Shown piece by piece: positions 10,682 to 22,200 of a DNA stretch of 64,000 nucleotides. A program made the translations under genes and the position numbers. This stretch comes from Paramacrobiotus metropolitanus (taxonomy: Eukaryota > Tardigrada > Eutardigrada > Parachela > Macrobiotidae). Positions within the stretch are counted from its first letter, which is position 1, and each line of letters opens with the position of its first letter. The notes under the pieces were generated by a model. That model did not search any database, was not told the DNA's origin, and worked only from the letters and a program-made list of their open reading frames with translations. Location: positions 496,001-560,000 of the forward strand of contig NW_026570264.1 of assembly GCF_019649055.1 (NCBI RefSeq), written 5' to 3'.

Positions 10682-11332
10682 TAACCGTTTTATTTGAGAA
10701 CGAGACAGAGGCAGATTCGCTTTTTCATCATGTTATCACATTATTGAACGAATGAGATCTGTTTTGTTCGCAAATGAAAAAATGTACACTTGAGCGTCAT
10801 TTCATGTACGGTAGTTTCATGTACGGTAGTTTCTTTCGTAGTCTTTGTAGTTTGTACGCTGTCGTCGAAAATCATAGAAATGGTTTTTCAGGCCTCAAGA
10901 CACACTATGCTACAAGAAAGTTAAAATAGTTATCAGTACAGTATAATAGTCCAAACGCATACGGACGCTGCAGTATAATAATTTTTATTATAGTACAAAA
11001 GCATGCAAACGCTGCAGAGCCTCTTGAAACGCTCATCCTCATAAATTCGTTAACCACCTAAGCTAAAATCATTGGATGAAATGCATTCGCCACAAGGAAT
11101 TTCAATATGATTAACCGCAAAATAAATACTTCGTGCTAACAAAATAAACTCAAAAGACTCCACATTTCTGAAAGGAAAAGTCTCCGTTAGCGCTCGATCG
11201 TATTTGAGCGGTAATAGACAAGCATGAAAGTACTGTCCGTATCGTTGTAAAACCCGAGCAATTGATTAAACTGACTTGGAAAGTATTTTAGAAACCGTCA
11301 ATAAAGCTCAATGAAAATAAAATTGATTTCAA

Positions 11333-11385
11333 TAAAAACGGTTGCCCCGAGACACTTCTGTCAGTTATTACGTTGTAAAAATAAA
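11333..11385 (+). repeat. Dispersed repeat, copy 2
   Basis: This matches the reverse complement of 7340-7385, with the core CGGTTGCCCCGAGACACTTC and a similar AT-rich flank. Confidence 0.5.
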
Positions 11386-12205
11386 AGGTCGCAGGAGATG
11401 CATATCGACAGTACGAATTAAAACCATCGCGTCATGACTATTGTTTTCTACTGTCAACGGTTCGAATTTCGAGTTTAGCAGTTAGCGTCCCACTTACCGC
11501 TAAGCGTTTAACTGAATCACTCCAACGGATGCGGCCACAGTAAATATCAAAGCATGACGTGACAGAATTATTCAACCGATCAGGTCTCTCTGCACATTTA
11601 CAGGACCAAAAGGGTCTTCTTAAGTTGGACCAGCAGTTGGTTGAAATAATATTACAAGAACTAAAGAAGATCGTTGTTGCTATTGAATATTGAATGAACT
11701 CAATTTAGTCACTGCAGTGTTTGTATGATTTATTTACTGGTTAGATCCACACCGTGGTATTCGGTTTAAATTGCTGGCAATTTTACTGGCTGCGCTTCTA
11801 GCACTGTTAGAAGCGGCTCAGTCCGAAATAACGCATGGCGCACAGCTGCAAGTCGCCACATATGCCACTAGGGCTAACGTGCCGTTTGCTTTCAAGCCCA
11901 GAAAACGTAGAGCGTTATAACTATCGTTCATGTAAATATTGATTCAGACAAAACCAATAAAAAAATTAAAAATTGCAAGCTTTTTGATTCACCATGACGC
12001 GCCAGGTGAAGGTGACGACTCTTAAGAAAACCAAAGTAAACCGCATGCAGGATGCAGATCAACTGAACTAAGAAAACAAAGAAAACTGAGAAAACTAAGA
12101 AAACTAAAATGGTTTAGCCAGTTCACCGTCGAGTCTGTTCGACGAAGTGGCGGTCTAGGAGATTGCGCGTCATTTTCCGCCACTGCATCTCAACCTCGAT
12201 ATTCG

Positions 12206-12290
12206 GAGGCACACACCTCCCCGGAACAACCAGTGCAGGGCACTGGTTCGAAAACCGTCTGGTTTTCGAATAATTTTCGAGCAGAAGCTG
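12206..12290. repeat. Run of three short perfect hairpins
   Basis: In order: GGAGG/CCTCC around CACACA, AACCAGTGC/GCACTGGTT around a three-base loop, and TCGAAAACC/GGTTTTCGA around GTCT. The last two stems are 9 bp with no mismatch and nearly touch. This suggests the end of a small mobile element or a structured transcript, but no family could be assigned. Confidence 0.5.
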
Positions 12291-12696
12291 GTTCTGTTCC
12301 CAGGACTTCAGGACCCAATGAAACACCATTTGCAAAGCATACAAGTGCTTTATTCTGATGTTCTGAGCTGTTACGGACGCCTCCCCGTTATCAGAAGACC
12401 TTAAGACTATCAAGTGGCTTACCTTAAACCAGTACGTGTATGGAGAAAAGCTTCTCGCAAAGGCCTGCACGTATCATTTCAGACTTTTTATTGCTACTAC
12501 TTCTATGGTAAATTCTAACAGAACAGGAAAAGATGCCTGGCCGGAAAATTCCCGCAGGTTCAGAAAAACGTTTTATATTCCAGTTTGGCGCAGCACAATT
12601 TCGTTTTGTGTCTGTTGAACTAACAAAAAAAACGATTAGTACTCAAGCACACAACGTTACTAGAAAAGAAAAAAACGTCAGTGACTTAACAGAATA

Positions 12697-13145
12697 TTAT
12701 GACAGACTGCGTGAAAACTGCACGGGTCGGTCTTTATTGTGATCCCCATCAGAGCATCTTCCCTTATGGATAACTTTGACTCCTGCAAGAATATTCAATG
12801 TCAAACGGTTATGTTTAATCTTCATTTCCAAAAAAGATAAAAATTAACAGCTTCTCGTGAAATGTAACGTAAATTGGTACTTACGGGCTTCCTTTGCCAG
12901 ACATGTATTTCCGTAAGTGTTACCATCCACACCGCACACCGGGGAACCGCCTTGGCTGCAACCATCGACTGCAACGCGCAATTTGGGATATTACTTTAAC
13001 ACGACGGCGCAAATTCACGATAAATTATTGTAGCATGAGAGAAAAATTAAACTAATCCACTGGCGCGGTTAAGTGCAAGAAACTTACCTTGAGAAAGCTG
13101 CAGCAGTATCGCCACTATAAAACCTGTCATGATCCAGTGCGCCAT
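12697..13145 (-). CDS. Kazal-type protease inhibitor, single domain, 75 aa
   Basis: The predicted product is a small secreted serine-protease inhibitor. Exon 1 (13145-13088) encodes the signal peptide, exon 2 (12968-12885, 84 bp) the Kazal core and exon 3 (12782-12697) the rest and a hydrophilic tail. The exons join in phases 1 and 1 and total 228 bp. The mature domain reads DGCSQGGSPVCGVDGNTYGN and then TCLAKEA to GRC, giving C-x7-C-x10-C-x14-C. This is the Kazal pattern without its first and fifth Cys, the pair that normally forms one disulfide. Donor and acceptor sites are canonical (gtaag, tgcag). It heads a same-strand cluster with the genes at 14.1-18.2 kb that share exon lengths, so it arose by tandem duplication. 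Confidence 0.85.
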
Positions 13146-14104
13146 TTTTGAAACGGAAAGATAGAGAAAGTCTAATAGATCACCGCTTCTGATTAACTGC
13201 AAGATCAACAGAATTTTCGAACTTACACGTTCCGTCTTGTCCAGCTTGCATTCAAGAAGACTTGCCGGTTAACGGCTTGACAAATGAGTAAGCGGTTTAT
13301 AACAGCTTGCAGCTATTAAAATTGCTTTGTTGGTAGTTGGTGGTGTGGCAGAAAGGCGGCGCGAGCCGACGTGGCAGGGTGAAGTGAGTTCAGCTATCCA
13401 CGCGTTGCAAAACTGACCAGCTAAACAACTGCATAATGTGGCGTCTCGGATACTGTCGCGATCACATCGTCGGTGATGGCAACGCTGAAGAAGGTAACGC
13501 CCATTTATGAATGGTTGTGCTCGAGCGGATGACACGCTCTTTTTTAGAATGCTGATGAAAACGCGCTTTTACAATGCTAGATGGACGAAGTAAACTTTAC
13601 GGTATAACTCTCGTAATTATTACTAAAAGCGGCACAGTTGTTCGTTATCGTCGTGTTAGCAAGCGAACACGTCTACAGCGAAATATAAATTTCCTCTATT
13701 TGCAAGCCACACGTTGGCCGTCTATTTGCAGGAAAGATAAGCGACCGGCAAAATCTTTGTCGAAACGATAAAATTTTGGTCGAATTGTCGTGCACCAAAG
13801 CTCATCTTATCGGCTGATCTTTTTTTTGGCACGAAGAAAATGACTTCTAAGACAGTCCGTGCTAAAACCGCATTCAAGAGACTTCTAAGACAGTCTGCGC
13901 TAAAACCACATTCAGGAGACTTCAGATTAAATTAAAACGTGTTCTTCCTTACTAAAAGTGCCCTGGCATTTTTAAACAGCGTAGCTGCCGATGAAAACGT
14001 ACACTTATAAACAAAGAAAAGCGGTGCAAAGTTCGTTATATGATAACACGCCAGAAGCGGTAAACCGCTGCTGCGCTTTTCCAGTATTACATGGTGGAAT
14101 AGAG
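13146..14104. other. Intergenic in the Kazal cluster
   Basis: This holds a two-copy 38 bp tandem duplication (GACTTCTAAGACAGTC...) at about 13842-13917 followed by a partial third copy. No gene is seen. Confidence 0.45.
13842..13925. repeat. 38 bp tandem duplication, two copies plus a start of a third
   Basis: The units begin GACTTCTAAGACAGTC at 13842 and 13880 and differ at a few positions. A third begins GACTTCAGA at about 13918. Confidence 0.7.
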
Positions 14105-14520
14105 TCAAGCGGGTTTATCAGGGTCCTCGTATAAAACATTAATTTTGCCTTTTTCCATAACTCGGACCCCTTCCAAGCAGGCAAAACAACGATTTAACAT
14201 GGCGAAATAAAAGCAGAAATTACCGCTCGTTTACAGGTCTGTAGTGAGCGCAATAGAAGCTATTCTTACCCGCTTCTTTGGCTTGACATTCATTGCGGTA
14301 TTCTTTCCCGTTTGCGCCACAAACCCAGCTAATATGTCTTGGTTACAGGCGTCGGCTGCAACGGTAACAATAATACTCAAAATTTAGAACATCCAGAAAT
14401 AAAACTCAAAAACGATAGACTATTCAGCGCTTGTAAAAAATGAGGTACATAACGCAATGCGGCACCTTGAGGAAACGCTAGCAGCATCCCAGTAATCACA
14501 GCCATCAAGAAAAGGTTCAT
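14105..14520 (-). pseudogene. Kazal-type inhibitor paralogue, frameshifted
   Basis: The exon plan matches its neighbours: signal exon 14520-14466 (55 bp), core exon 14355-14270, last exon 14169-14105. The core exon is 86 bp instead of the 84 bp found in the other copies. The two extra bases, between the first Cys codon and the WVCG block, shift the frame. The last exon reads GVRVMEKGKI, where the paralogues have a Cys after Gly-Lys or Gly-Asn, so the final disulfide Cys is also lost. The first donor is GTGCC rather than GTAAG, and the exon 3 acceptor lacks a good pyrimidine run. Two independent lesions argue for a dead gene rather than a sequencing error. Confidence 0.75.
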
Positions 14521-15614
14521 CGTATCTATTCAAAATAATTCACAACTACAATAAACATAAACTTGGAAATTAGAATTGTACAAATTTTTTTAACGCTGCA
14601 AATGGATAAATATAAAACAACTGCAGTTCGTTTGTAAGCACTGCTTCAATGCACAAACTGTCAATTCACAGCGATTATACAAATATTACTATCACAGCAA
14701 AGTATTATCTTAACCACTATCGTGTAATTAGTAGAATTTCTACTCACATTTGACGCCTATGGTTGTGCAAGTCAACAAAGTTCACCCACTGAGCTAGTTG
14801 CACATTCCGAAATGGTAAGTTCCTTATAAAAATATTATGCGAACGGGTTTTGCAACAGCACGATTGCAGCATGCTAGTCGTAGTTCTTGTTTGTCTGTTA
14901 CGAATGCATTTTTCGCAATAATGTGTATATTTCGACCTTTCTTGTATTAGTGGTTTCGTCATTTCAGGGTATGATACTCGAAAATAACTGCGTGGCATTT
15001 AAATTTTCTGACCTATAATTGTTATAATTTTTCGTGACTGGAGACTGGCAAAAAATGTGCATTGAATTTGACACTGAACACAGGGATGCAACTACAGGTG
15101 TATACTAAACGGTCATGCGATACGCATTGAAAAAATTGTAATTGCAGTGTACAACCGACCAAAACCAAGTTTACAGGTGACCGAAATTAATTTCACCAAA
15201 TTCAAATGCCGAAAAACACGCATAACTGACATTTTACAGGCTTTTGCATGGATCGGAAAATTTTCCTAGGTGAGCAATTTTGGCTATCATTGATCGGACA
15301 TGAAAACATGCTGCAAACGAATTTCAATGCAATTAGTTGTTGTTCAATCGTCTTGAACCCTCATGGTAATAAGCACCCAATTATGAATAATTAACAACAT
15401 GTTCTTAGGGTTTTCCATGAAAGGACAAAATGGAATATAAAACATCCGCATTTTGTCATAAAATGTTACTCGAGCCACAAGGCCCACAAGATACAACTAT
15501 CATAAACAATCACGGAAGCGAAGCCTGTTTTATCGGACAAAACAAGGAATGGTACAACTCCGCTCTTTTCGTTCAACTTCCACTTTTTCACAGTTGAATA
15601 ATTGTGGACCGAAG
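14521..15614. other. Intergenic in the Kazal cluster
   Basis: Only a relic Kazal last exon (15234-15285) is seen; no matching core or signal exon was found upstream of it. Confidence 0.4.
15234..15285 (-). pseudogene. Relic of a Kazal last exon
   Basis: The minus strand reads AKIAHLGKFSDPCKSL and a stop, close to the last exon of the gene at 15615-16036 (AKIAHKGNCSGGC). The conserved Cys after the Gly is Phe here. The DNA match around GAGCAATTTTGGCT is strong. It marks a former fifth copy in the cluster. Confidence 0.55.
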
Positions 15615-16036
15615 TCAAGCGGATTTTTCATGGTCGCACCCACCGGAACAATTGCCCTTATGAGCAATTTTGGCTCCTGCAATGCAGCAGTCATAATGGT
15701 CATTATATCCAGGTTTTATAAATCCGTAAATTACCGCTGATTACATAACCCTAAAAAAACCATTCCTACCCGCCGACTTAGCAAAACATTCGTTCTTGTA
15801 TGTCTTCCCATCCACACCACACACTGGGCTGATATTCAGGTTGCAAGCATCCGCTGAAACCATACTGGTGAGAAAACGCAGTATTTCTTTACATTCAGAA
15901 ATCTAATTCCGTGTTCCTATTTCTGTATGCTTGTTCGGTAATGCAGTACACCATAATGCAATACACGTTTGTGTACGGTACCTTGAGGAAACGCCAGCAT
16001 AATCCCAAGAATCACCACACCTAGAATTTGGCGCAT
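15615..16036 (-). CDS. Kazal-type protease inhibitor, single domain, 66 aa
   Basis: Exon 1 (16036-15982) encodes the signal peptide MRQILGVVILGIMLAFPQ, exon 2 (15853-15770, 84 bp) the core and exon 3 (15676-15615) the end; the sum is 201 bp. The mature domain is ADACNLNISPVCGVDGKTYK, then NECFAKSAG and AKIAHKGNC: C-x7-C-x10-C-x14-C, lacking the usual first and fifth Kazal Cys. An additional Cys in the tail (GGC) is unpaired in this scheme. By Kazal convention the P1 position, two residues after the first Cys here, is Leu. The first intron starts GTACC, a weak donor shared in position with the 18.1 kb copy. Secretion and protease inhibition are inferred from the family. Confidence 0.85.
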
Positions 16037-17016
16037 CTTTTTCGGACTGTAATTAAGGACTGACGGATCAAAATAAACTTGTTGGGACTATTTTGGATAA
16101 GCATTCAACCGTTAACCAAGAAATAACAACGAGCTGATGGTTATGTTTGCTTCCGCTGACTGTTTTATGATACAGCAATATCAATTCTGGTGGCAAAATA
16201 TTGTATTAATGAAGCATGTACAGAGTCTATAGTTTGAGCAAAGCAAAGAACTGCTGCAGATTTACCGGTTTTTCAGGTTAACAAGCTCTTTACGCGGTAA
16301 ACTGATTGTACGAGTACATACTTACAGAGTACAGTATCGAGAGCTAGTAAATTCCGCAAAAATATTTTTGGTACGGCTATGCAACAAAGCGCACGTAATA
16401 AGGCGCTTACTGCTGTTGTTTGTCATTTACAAAATAACAAAAATTTTTTTGCTCAAGTGAGCACACATTTGCAGGCACCTGTTACCGTTAACTGCTCCAA
16501 GAACGTCAGGAATTTCAGTTACTCGTATATTAGGAATTGTACAGCGTGCACTGGAAGTTTCATTAGCGTACACTGGAAGTTTCAGTAACAAATACATAAA
16601 AGCCAGCACCATTATTCCTAATATTTAGAACAGAATTCTCAGAATAAAGTTTCAGCTACGTAACAGTTAATATACTACGTACGGTTATTATCAGAAATGG
16701 ATATAATGCAACAGGTCGACTGATCTGTGCCTTATGAAAAGCAACGCGATTTTCCAAAACATTAATCATATTAATTTTTATGCATGCCGGCTGATGTGAT
16801 AGCTGCTCACCAAGACGGAACAGCAAAAGGCGGCTCTGCATGGCAGTTGTTCGGTATTCAGCGACCGATGCCAACCAGGTTAAAATAATAAATAATAAAA
16901 TAAAAATAAAATCAATAATAACAGACCATAACTCAATTTCCCAAGTCAGAACACCATGAACATTTTAACACTAATCTTACAGTTTTAAAAAGTACATGCT
17001 CTTGGGTGGCATGGAG
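16037..17016. other. Intergenic in the Kazal cluster, no gene seen
   Basis: There are no supported exons. 16880-16925 is a run of AATAAAATA-type simple sequence. Confidence 0.4.
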
Positions 17017-18168
17017 TCAAGCAGCCTGGTTATGGCCACCACCGGATTTGTTATTTCCATCCTTTGAACATTTTCCCTGATGAACAATTTTGACTCCTAC
17101 AGCGGAAAAGGTCAAGCAAGTCGTCGGTGCTCGAAGACAGATCTTTATTGTTCATTATGCTTTTAGATTTGTTTAATTAATGCTGAAGAGCCATCGCAAA
17201 GACATTTTGATTATTACCGGCTTCTTTTGCAGAGCATTCGTTGACGTACGACTTTCCGTCCGCGCCGCACACCCAGGCAACATTGTGGGGACAGGCATCG
17301 GCTACAAACCGAGGAGTGTTAGAATCGAGGGGCAGATGCAGCATGGGACGACAAAATCAGTCAGCCGTTACGAAAAAATGAAACTACAACATTAATGTCG
17401 GTTCGGAAAAGCCTTGCCGCTTTCCTAGCAGCTTTTTTGAGAAGGTTCTTGCATCTATGATAAGAAGATTCTTTGAAGTTGGAGTTTGATCGAACTGCAA
17501 CTGCAACATCCGGTGATGCTGACGAATACAATTACGCAAAAGATACGCAAACGGGTGCAGAAAGTTTTTTTCGTAATTTATGCAATTCGCATGTGCAGAG
17601 TAAACGCTCATTAATTTCGAAAGTTGTCAGATTTTAAAATAAGTTTTAATTATTTCATATAAATAGATTTTGCACTTTGTCAAAAATTCTTGAGCTTTAT
17701 TTTCATGTAATAATTGGTTGTAAACCAAACTGGCTTTTTCCTTCTGCTCCGAAATTTGTAAAATTCACTTGTACTTCGTTGATATCCTTTTAAAATTTTA
17801 GCAAATGATAGAGCTTTAATTTTAGGTGCAAAATTTGGAGCATCCGTCGATAACGAGAGATTTGGTGCCTCAATTCGATTTTTTCAGAACACTATGCCAC
17901 CAGTATTCTCTCCAACCTGATGTTGCAAGCTCGAACCGTTTGTACACCAAATTGACAAAATCCTGGCAACAGTTTACACTTTTCAGAAGCAGTTTGGAAG
18001 ATGTAATTCCAAACTTCTCAGCGGATAGATCAGAATGTAAGGGTTTCTACGGGTTACTTCAGAAACATATCGCTATCTAGAAATACGACATGCCCACTAG
18101 GTACCTGGAGGATACGGCAGCAGCATACCCACTACCGTTGCAGTCAACAGTGGACGCAGCTTCGACAT
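17017..18168 (-). CDS. Kazal-type protease inhibitor, single domain, 75 aa
   Basis: Exon 1 (18168-18105) gives the signal peptide starting MSKLRPLLTATVVGMLL, exon 2 (17301-17218, 84 bp) the core and exon 3 (17096-17017) the C-terminus; the sum is 228 bp in matching phases. The domain is ADACPHNVAWVCGADGKSYV, then NECSAKEAG and VKIVHQGKC, followed by a Lys/Asn/Gly-rich tail. The Cys spacing C-x7-C-x10-C-x14-C again lacks the C1-C5 pair. Intron 1 is 803 bp, longer than in the sister genes, and starts GTACC; intron 2 starts GTAAT. An in-frame ATG lies further upstream (18288), but its sequence is not signal-like, so the chosen start gives the expected secretion signal. Confidence 0.8.
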
Positions 18169-19279
18169 GATTGGAATGAGGGATATCACAACGAAATCAA
18201 AACACGTTGCCAGTATTTCTGGATTGGCTGTTAAAGATTTGGTCAACAAGCAAAACTCGTGAATTATTTTTATCAGACGAAATGCCAAATAAATATATCA
18301 AGCCGCGCTACCGGCAAAGTGCATTCTTTACGTGCGGTTTTCAAAAACATTTTCGATCGTATATTAAATGATTGCTGCCGGCTACAGAAAAACCTCGGTT
18401 TTTCGTAAATAATCTGATGTTGTTGTTCGATATTTGCTCTCATTACAGTAATGCCAGAATGTTTGTGCAGTTGACCGGCTTATCAGGCTTGCAAACAGTC
18501 TATAATTTGTGCACAGCAGTGACGGATTCCATAGAAAATACTCCACATATGGATGAACAAAATTTAATAATACTTTTATTTTGCGGTCGCTCCTTCTCTC
18601 CATAAGATACTTCTACTATTAAACGGTTAATATCACCAGCACAAGAAAGCTCGAAATTATTGTTATGTTGTCAAATAGGGCGAAACGTCCTTTATTAACC
18701 GTTTCGATGCATTTGAAGTGAACTGTGTTGTCTCACTCTAAACGATTAACAGATTCTGGTTTTATACAGTTAATTTTTTATTGGCTTCGTTAATCAGTGG
18801 AGTAGTTACCCATACTTCGATGTTTCTCGCTTTCGAAGCGCTATCGCTGTTGAGCTAGGAGAAAAAAAACCAGATAGCTGTATGACCACAGACCAGGCGC
18901 CCCTAGCGCATGGTTACAAAATCTTGATCAATGATCAGCTATCAATGGTAGTCCATATAGTTAGTTGTCGTTTACAGTAGGCTTGGGACACTTTTTGCTT
19001 TAACTTAACAATTTCCCACTAATTTTGTTACGCTGTTTTACTATGCATACGTTTTTTGCTTTAATGCACTAGTGCAAAAACTCAAGGCATTTTTTGTCAT
19101 GACAATAAGCTTTATCATGTTGGTACCGACAGTTTAATTCCTCCGTAAAATGTGTCAACGAGGCAAATACCTAACCCTGATTGCAGGTATGCCGGATAGA
19201 TAAAGCCGCGAACAACCTCGTAGCTATCACACAAAAAGGGAAAAAAGCAACTTTACGCTGACAAATCCAAGGACTCAAA
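18169..19279. other. Intergenic between the Kazal cluster and the DOMON gene
   Basis: No supported exon. This would hold the 3' flank of the DOMON gene and the promoter of the 17.0-18.2 kb Kazal gene. Confidence 0.4.
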
Positions 19280-22200
19280 TCAGCGTTGCAGCTCATTGTT
19301 GTGATGCTCAGCTTCCGTTACCAGCTCACTAACACGCGAATTCCTCCTTTCCGCTGCCAGTTCCCCATTGAGCACAACAGCGTTGACAGGCTGTACAGGG
19401 ACCAGCGCAACCGTGTCCGCTCGCGCTCGCCAAAAGGCAAACAAGGTGAGAACGCTATCTCGGAGGCGCTGAATGCGGGATTTGCGGACATACCACAATG
19501 TCCCGAGCGCCAACAGCAACATGATAATAATGGCTCCGCAAACGCCGCCAATAATGGCGCTTGTGCGCCCATCCGACTCGAGAGCCTTGTCGCTCATCAT
19601 CACGGTGGTGGTGTCCGAGGCAGCAGTCGGAAACCCGTCCATGAACAAGGCTGCAGCACCAATCAACATTATGTTAGTAACGCTGAAAGTTCAAACAAAG
19701 TATTATGTGATTGGTGTAAGAAGTTAAGAACATAGTTCTTTATGGACGGTTTTACGCGCCTTGTGTTCCACTGCCGCAAAGGAAATGGCTGTTCTCGGTT
19801 TCGTGGGAAAGATTTTACACACTGGGGAGTGGGGGTTCTTGTTTCTGCTACAGAGTCAATCGAACTCGAGCGCCCACAGGTCTCAGTATCAAAATCAGTA
19901 GCTTCATGTTTAAAAATTCGTATTTTTATTGTTTGTCATTCAAGATTTTCAATGTGTTTATTGTCTTTCTATATGATTTCAAAATCTTTTCTATTAAAAG
20001 CCTTAATTTATGAGACTTCTAATGACTCCGAGCAATTTGAATACAATGCAACACATTATATTTTAATCGCCACAAGTTTGCCCTTGCTGGAAACAGCTAA
20101 ATTTAATCACTCTAACGCTTCTCGGTCAGAGTTGCTTTAGCTGTATTTAATTAGGCAATGCAAAAGCTCCCCGGTAGTGGTATCTGATATGTCTACCGGT
20201 AGATTTGCTTTAAGCTTTAAGCTTTATCTCTACGTAGATTTGAGCTTATTGATCATTCAGAAAGTAGAACAGCAGTTTATTAAGCCGGTTGTACTCAGCT
20301 AAGGGATTCAGTTGCGCTTACGTTCTGCGCGGGAAATGTCGAGACTGTCGGGGTCAACAGTGAACGAAGATGTTCCCAGCTGATGTCGTGTTCTGACGGT
20401 GCTCTGTAGGATCTCCCGTGTGGTTTTGGCGGCGGCCGCTGAAGTCTGATTGGCCGTGGGATCGATGATGATCTCCACCGCGACGACGACACCGCCATCC
20501 GGGCGCAAACTCAGTAGCCGCGTCCTCCGGAAACCCGGTGTTTTGCCCAGCAGCTTCCCAATAGACGCTTTGACTTCCGCCTCCAGGTTCATGAAGTCCG
20601 CACTACTGTCCGAAATCATCTCCGGCGTCCAGGTGCGGTCGACAATACGCACCGTGACCACCATGAAACGCGCCTGATCCACACTGCAACTGCGCACGCA
20701 GACGCGCCCCGAGCTGATCTTGGGCAGGAGTTTCTGGCTATGCCATTGGATTCCACCATACTGATCGTACGCACCGCCCACTACGGGGAAAATGAAGTAC
20801 GGGCACTTCTCATCCCTGAATGCGTAGTCTTGGCCGTTAGGGTCAGCAGTGTCGCGTTTGCGGGTGAATTCGATTACTTGGTAGCCATCCTGAGCAGAAA
20901 AATATCCATATAACACCATATAGTTCCATATAACACCATATAGTTCCATTCCAAAAGTTCCATATAACACGAATAGATCTAACTCAGTTAATAAATTTTT
21001 TGATTGTTTTTTATTTTTCTGTGTCTGTTTTGTGACAGCGCCGGCGGAACTATTACCTCTCGTCGACCGGAAATATCGAAGGGGTCCTGCTCCTCATCCA
21101 TTGGCGCGGCCCGGTTGTCCACGCAGTGCCGGTCAGTGACGACCACCGTATTCTTTGCCGTTATCCATCCAATGACGGCGTCAGCGTTTTTCTGTAATAA
21201 GAAACAGCAGTGGCAGTTGACCTGTTGCATATCATTGATATCAATTACCAGTAATTGCAGTGAAATGGTTTTTGCTACGGCCAAGAGGTTGCAAAGCACT
21301 CATACGAACTGCGAGCAGGAATCGAATTTGGGAAGTGACGAGCGCAACGGCTGACTTAGGCCATTAGTTACTTGCTTAAACTTAAACGTTCAACTATTCA
21401 TCACGAAGTTTCTTTTAATAATAATAAAATGTTGTACGCGTATGGGTTTGTATAAGTTTCTTAAAATGGATTGAGTTCGAACATTGAGCGTGTCAAATAG
21501 CATTTAGTTGCACTGACCATGGCCTTGTCGTCGTTGAAGCCGATGCCGGTCCAGCCGGCTGCTTTGGCCTTGACCACGAAGCGGATTGCGTCTGCGTCGT
21601 CCAAGAAACTCCATGAAGCCACGTAGATGCAGTTGGGCTCATCGCAGTTGTCTGGATATTTCCAAGTGCCCTCACACGGCAGATAACTTGCTAGAACCAC
21701 GCCCACTTTTCATTTAAACACTGATGTCTGTGTTGATGTTCGAAACGACTAATGATCACTGATTTCCTTCTTCCGGGTTTTAGAATTTTTAGAGCAGTAA
21801 TGATTATCACACCACCGGGAGTAACTGTAACGCTAGTTTGACGTGACATGTGTACTTTCGACGCACTTACGGATGTTTATGGTAGTGCTTTCCGGTGTCG
21901 CGGCCGGTCGAAGCGTGGCGCTGGGATTTTGTCCCGCTGAAACGTCTGTACGGATTTGTTTCTCAGACGGTTTGTGAACATCTGCTGACAAAACGCTATA
22001 CAGTTATTACAATCACCGACAAGAATCGTAGTGTAAAAGTCGATAATGGGAAACTTTGCAGCAGAAAACGGGCATTTTGAATAGCATAAGCTCTGCTTAC
22101 GATTAGCAAGATTTTTTTAATTTCACCGAAATGCCAATTAAGCGATCCAAAATCGCTTAGCAGCCTTAGCTGATGTTTTGTACTGTTCGAATTTTTAGTA

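Larger units (their letters stand above)
10682..12696. other. Intergenic, no gene seen; hairpin cluster near the right end
   Basis: A 15-base tandem duplication lies near 10800-10830, a dispersed repeat copy at 11333-11385, an AAGAAAACT-rich stretch at 12068-12110, and several perfect hairpins at 12206-12290. A 115-codon minus-strand frame at 12123-12470 covers the hairpins and is not convincing as a gene. Confidence 0.4.

Noticed and set aside
11450-11480. GGTTCGAAT-like B box suggesting a tRNA gene
   Set aside because: No A box or cloverleaf arms at proper spacing could be drawn.
12123-12470. 115-codon minus-strand frame
   Set aside because: It overlaps a run of perfect hairpins, which alone can keep a frame open; no domain seen.
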